From: Elusimicrobiota bacterium
GTDB taxonomy: Bacteria > Ratteibacteria > UBA8468 > B48-G9 > JAFGKM01
NCBI GenBank assembly: GCA_012515635.1
Contig: JAAYXZ010000147.1
Location: 1 to 8,298, forward strand
Length of the DNA stretch: 8,298 nucleotides
Reading direction: 5' to 3'
Shown one piece after another: positions 6,287 to 8,298 of this stretch. The notes under the pieces were generated by a model. The model was not told the DNA's origin. It searched no databases and saw nothing but the letters and a program-made list of their open reading frames with translations. The first letter of the stretch is position 1. The number at the start of each line of letters is the position of its first letter. A program made the translations under genes and the position numbers.

Positions 6287-6595
6287 ATGATAGTAACCAT
6301 AGTTGAGATTTATGTAAAAAAAGAGCATATAAACGAATTTATAACTGCGATTTTGGATAACCGCCAAAACTCTGTTAAAGAGCAAGGCAACTTAAGATTT
6401 GATGTGCTTCAGTCCCTTGATGACCCTTCCCGCTTCACTCTATATGAAGCGTATGAAAACAAAGAAGCAGTGAAAGCTCACAAAAACACCCCGCATTATC
6501 TTAAATGGAGAGAAAACGTTGAAGAATTTATGTTATCTCCACGAAAAGGGATACCTCACAAAGTAATAGCGCCTTCAGATAAATCTCTGTGGTAG
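6287..6595 (+). CDS. ABM-domain protein, LsrG/YgiN-like (putative quinol monooxygenase family)
   Basis: The 102-residue protein is a single dimeric alpha-beta barrel domain of the antibiotic biosynthesis monooxygenase (ABM) type. MIVTIVEIYVKKEHINEFI at 1-19, EQGNLRFDVLQ at 32-42, FTLYEAYENKEAVKAHKNTP at 50-69 and the PHY at 69-71 closely resemble E. coli LsrG, which processes phosphorylated autoinducer-2, and the related YgiN quinol monooxygenases. No other lsr genes are present, so an AI-2 role is not supported; an oxygen-independent isomerase or quinone-related activity remains possible. GGAGG at 6276-6280, inside the end of the DUF2905 gene, serves the ATG at 6287 and makes cotranslation likely. 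The gene ends 4 bp before the end of the convergent LysE-family gene. Family is secure; substrate is not. Confidence 0.88.
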   Translation: MIVTIVEIYVKKEHINEFITAILDNRQNSVKEQGNLRFDVLQSLDDPSRFTLYEAYENKEAVKAHKNTPHYLKWRENVEEFMLSPRKGIPHKVIAPSDKSLW

Positions 6596-6612
6596 GGTCT
6601 TACAGTTTTTTT
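6587..6612 (+). terminator. Candidate intrinsic terminator after the ABM gene
   Basis: CTGTGG at 6587-6592 can pair with TTACAG at 6600-6605 (six pairs, two of them G-T) around a 7-base loop, followed directly by seven T (6606-6612). It spans the ABM stop codon and overlaps the last codons of the convergent LysE-family gene, whose two lysine codons supply the T run. The stem is short, so confidence is moderate. No U-run follows it on the minus strand. Confidence 0.4.
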
Positions 6613-7232
6613 ATAAACCCTGTTATACCGAAATAAAAACCGAAACAGATAATAACAACAGCGCAAACCCCGAGAATTTTCTTATATGTATTTACAGAGA
6701 TAAACTTTTTGCTTTTTCCTATACTGTAAGAGATAAAACTATACCAAGCAAGGTCTGCAAGGATATGTCCTGTTAAAAAACAGGCAAGCCCTCTTATTCC
6801 TAACCCTCTGGCAGAAAGCAACAGCCCCAACCCCACCGTTACCCACCATATACTCCAATAAGGATTGGCTATGCTCATAGTTATCCCTTGTAAAATCAAA
6901 GTGGTGGAAGAGCCAAAACTCTCTACAGGGACGCTCAGGGAAACATGGGGAAGGGAGCGCAAGATACTACAACCGAAATATAGCAGTATCAAAGCGCCTA
7001 CTACCGTTATAACTCTTATAACAACAGGATTATTTATTATCTTGCCTAACCCCATTACAAGGACAATCACCATCAAAACTTCCAATATAGCATGCCCCGC
7101 TATCACGAGAGGTCCTGTCTTTTTGCCGTATTTCAAGCTTTTGGCTATAACCATAGTCAATAAGGGACCCGGCGCCAGCGCTCCTGTAAGGGCTATCGTA
7201 AAAGATATTAAAAATATAGATAAATAGTTCAT
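6600..7232 (-). CDS. LysE/RhtB family transporter (predicted amino-acid or small-molecule exporter)
   Basis: A 210-residue integral membrane protein with about six hydrophobic segments (roughly residues 3-25, 38-62, 70-90, 110-138, 147-171 and 185-206). The N-terminal GALAPGPLLTMVIAKSLKYG (17-36) followed by KKTGPLVIAGHA carries the PGP and spaced-glycine signature of the LysE/RhtB superfamily, and SIANPYWSIWW (120-130) matches the second conserved NP motif. Members use the proton motive force to export amino acids or related compounds; the substrate cannot be read from the sequence. The start at 7232 gives the normal N terminus for the family; the ribosome binding site is weak (AAAGAA). It is convergent with the ABM gene and divergent from the flavodoxin-like gene. 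No adjacent LysG-type regulator is present. Confidence 0.9.
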   Translation of the reverse strand: MNYLSIFLISFTIALTGALAPGPLLTMVIAKSLKYGKKTGPLVIAGHAILEVLMVIVLVMGLGKIINNPVVIRVITVVGALILLYFGCSILRSLPHVSLSVPVESFGSSTTLILQGITMSIANPYWSIWWVTVGLGLLLSARGLGIRGLACFLTGHILADLAWYSFISYSIGKSKKFISVNTYKKILGVCAVVIICFGFYFGITGFIKKL

Positions 7233-7309
7233 GTTTTTTCTTTATTTGTGTATCTCACCTATTGAATTTTCAAGTTCTAATTCTTCCTTTATAATATATC
7301 TTATCCTGT

Positions 7310-7338
7310 TTGCAAAATTTCTCAAAGTAATCTAACAT
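7310..7338 (+). promoter_or_regulatory. Candidate promoter for the flavodoxin-like gene
   Basis: TTGCAA at 7310-7315 (4-5 of 6 to the -35 consensus) is followed after 17 bp by TAACAT at 7333-7338 (4 of 6 to the -10 consensus). The start would be near 7345, leaving an 18-nt leader with the G-rich AGGGGGGA ribosome binding site at 7353-7360. A perfect TATAAT at 7290-7295 is an alternative -10, with a weaker -35. Confidence 0.35.
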
Positions 7339-7362
7339 AAACAATATAAATCAGGGGGGAAA

Positions 7363-7839
7363 ATGGCAAAGATTTTAATAGTTTATAGTTCTTCCACAGG
7401 TAATGTAAAGAAGATGGCTTTTTTCATAGAAGCAGGCGTAAAAGATGAAGGATTAGACGTAGAAGTGAAAGATATAAGAGAGACAACCATTGAAGACCTG
7501 CTCGAGGCAGACGGAATCATTGTCGGTTCATCCACTTACTACGGAGCAATGACCGCATCTGTTAAAGAATTTTTTGATAAAAGTGTTGCGATACACGGAA
7601 AATTAAACGGGAAAGTGGGTGCCGCATTCTCCTCCTCCGCCAATATAGGTGGCGGAAATGAGACCACAATAACAAACATCCTCAACGTATTACTGGTTCA
7701 CGGAATGATAATCCAGGGCGACCATTCAGGCGGACATTACGGAGTTGTCTCTATCGGAGCCCCTGACAGCCGCGTGGAAAAAGAATGTAAACGGCTGGGA
7801 ATCCGCATCGCAAAACTTGTAAAAAAATTACATTTCTGA
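7363..7839 (+). CDS. Flavodoxin-like / WrbA-type FMN-binding protein
   Basis: This 158-residue protein has the flavodoxin fold. After a beta strand (KILIVYS) comes the FMN phosphate-binding loop SSSTGN at 9-14. GSSTYYGAMTASVKEFFD at 55-72 and SSANIGGGNETTITNILNVL at 91-110 are the other FMN-contacting loops, and the latter, with the following GMIIQGD and GAP at 132-134, points to the WrbA/NAD(P)H:quinone oxidoreductase branch rather than to a classical electron-carrier flavodoxin. It is shorter than E. coli WrbA (about 198 residues), so the exact activity, quinone reduction or electron transfer, is open. It should be cytoplasmic. A strong G-rich ribosome binding site precedes the ATG. thi4 starts 38 bp downstream in the same direction and may be cotranscribed. 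Confidence 0.9.
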   Translation: MAKILIVYSSSTGNVKKMAFFIEAGVKDEGLDVEVKDIRETTIEDLLEADGIIVGSSTYYGAMTASVKEFFDKSVAIHGKLNGKVGAAFSSSANIGGGNETTITNILNVLLVHGMIIQGDHSGGHYGVVSIGAPDSRVEKECKRLGIRIAKLVKKLHF

Positions 7840-7842
7840 TAC

Positions 7843-7848
7843 TATAAT
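7843..7848 (+). promoter_or_regulatory. Candidate -10 box upstream of thi4
   Basis: A perfect TATAAT directly after the flavodoxin-like gene's stop. A TTGTAA at 7817-7822 is 20 bp upstream, longer than ideal. The start would be near 7855, with a 23-nt leader including AGGAGA at 7865-7870. thi4 could therefore be transcribed separately from its neighbour. The 38-bp gap is far too short for a TPP riboswitch. Confidence 0.3.
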
Positions 7849-7877
7849 TGAATTCCCAAACACTAGGAGAACAAACA

Positions 7878-8298
7878 ATGGAAGAGCATATTATATCAAA
7901 GGCAATTATTGAAACCTATATAGAAGAACTGACTTCTAATCTTGACGTGGATGTGGCTATTGCAGGAGCTGGCCCTTCAGGTTTGGTATGTGCTTATTAC
8001 CTTGCATCCGCAGGGAAAAAAGTTGCGGTATTTGAAAGACACCTCAAGGCAGGCGGAGGAATGCCTGGCGGCGGTATGATGTTTAACCGTTTAGTAATTC
8101 AGGAAGAATCAAAGGATATTATGGACGAATTCGGAGTACGTCTAAAAAAATACTCAGAAAATCTTTATACCGCAGATGCTTTAGAAACGACATCTGCATT
8201 AACTCTGAAAGCCATCCAAGCAGGAGCAAAGATATTCAATCTTATCAGCGTTGAAGATGTGGTCATCCGTGAAAAAAAGATAACCGGAGTAGTTTTAA
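7878..8298 (+). CDS. thi4: Thi4-family thiazole synthase, N-terminal part (cut by right edge)
   Basis: The frame is open from ATG 7878 to the window end, giving 140 codons of a protein that is usually about 260 residues. Thi4 enzymes make the ADP-thiazole precursor of thiamin from NAD and glycine; the archaeal and anaerobe types use free sulfide catalytically, while yeast-type enzymes sacrifice a cysteine. Visible features are the Rossmann dinucleotide motif GAGPSG at 30-35 ending with an acidic ribose-binding Glu53 (VFER), and the diagnostic GGGMPGGGMMFN at 59-70. The sequence stops at ITGVVL, just before the segment that holds the sulfur-donor Cys or its His replacement, so the mechanism cannot be decided here. 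AGGAGA at 7865-7870 is seven bases from the ATG. No TPP riboswitch is seen. A related alternative, ribose-1,5-bisphosphate isomerase of the same family, is less likely but not excluded by the N-terminal half. Confidence 0.9.
   Translation, partial: MEEHIISKAIIETYIEELTSNLDVDVAIAGAGPSGLVCAYYLASAGKKVAVFERHLKAGGGMPGGGMMFNRLVIQEESKDIMDEFGVRLKKYSENLYTADALETTSALTLKAIQAGAKIFNLISVEDVVIREKKITGVVL

Noticed and set aside
6865..7227. Open frame of 120 codons on the plus strand opposite the LysE-family gene
   Set aside because: The minus-strand frame has the family motifs and the membrane topology; the plus frame is its shadow.
7840..7877. Possible TPP riboswitch before thi4
   Set aside because: The gap is 38 bp and lacks the conserved CUGAGA and related thi-box segments.
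1..8298. Search for defence systems, CRISPR arrays, insertion sequences, tRNA genes or toxin-antitoxin pairs
   Set aside because: No repeat arrays, transposase motifs, cloverleaf-like sequences or small antitoxin-toxin pairs were seen; the region is ordinary housekeeping DNA apart from the points listed.

Overview
The window is AT-rich bacterial DNA, densely packed with single-copy housekeeping genes and with no sign of mobile elements, CRISPR arrays, rRNA or tRNA genes. Anaerobic or thermophilic lineages and uncultivated candidate phyla are the kind of background suggested by a DUF4416 protein, a DUF2905 protein, a Thi4-type thiazole synthase, a glutamine-dependent NAD synthetase and an AT-rich genome. 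I would not assign a phylum from this piece alone.

Layout: (1) The left edge holds the N-terminal 146 codons of a DUF4416 gene on the minus strand, running off the window (missed by a simple complete-ORF search). (2) After a 187-bp divergent intergenic region comes a two-gene plus-strand unit: mnmE (tRNA U34 modification GTPase) and a short M48 metalloprotease lipoprotein. (3) Convergent to these is a Dcd-family gene (dCTP deaminase fold), which shares a 74-bp divergent promoter region with lipA (lipoyl synthase). (4) lipA is followed by nadE (glutamine-dependent NAD+ synthetase), then by a tightly coupled pair: a DUF2905 membrane protein and an LsrG/YgiN-like ABM-domain protein. (5) A LysE-family exporter lies on the minus strand, ending 4 bp from the ABM gene. 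(6) Divergent from it are a flavodoxin/WrbA-like protein and the first 140 codons of thi4, cut by the right edge.

The common thread is cofactor and nucleotide housekeeping: NAD (nadE), lipoate (lipA), the thiamin thiazole (thi4, whose substrate is NAD), a flavoprotein, tRNA modification and dNTP metabolism. The genes are in several separate transcription units, so this is proximity rather than one pathway.

No obviously new multi-gene system is visible. The best leads are smaller. The Dcd homologue appears to lack the catalytic glutamate of its family (Gln127 at that site) and a conserved glutamine in the C-terminal lid (Ser170). In addition, lipA and nadE have promoter -10 boxes placed so that the transcript should begin at the A of the start codon, with no ribosome binding site: predicted leaderless mRNAs. 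For nadE this also moves the start to 4323 from an upstream in-frame ATG at 4305. No gene-free stretch exceeds 300 bp.
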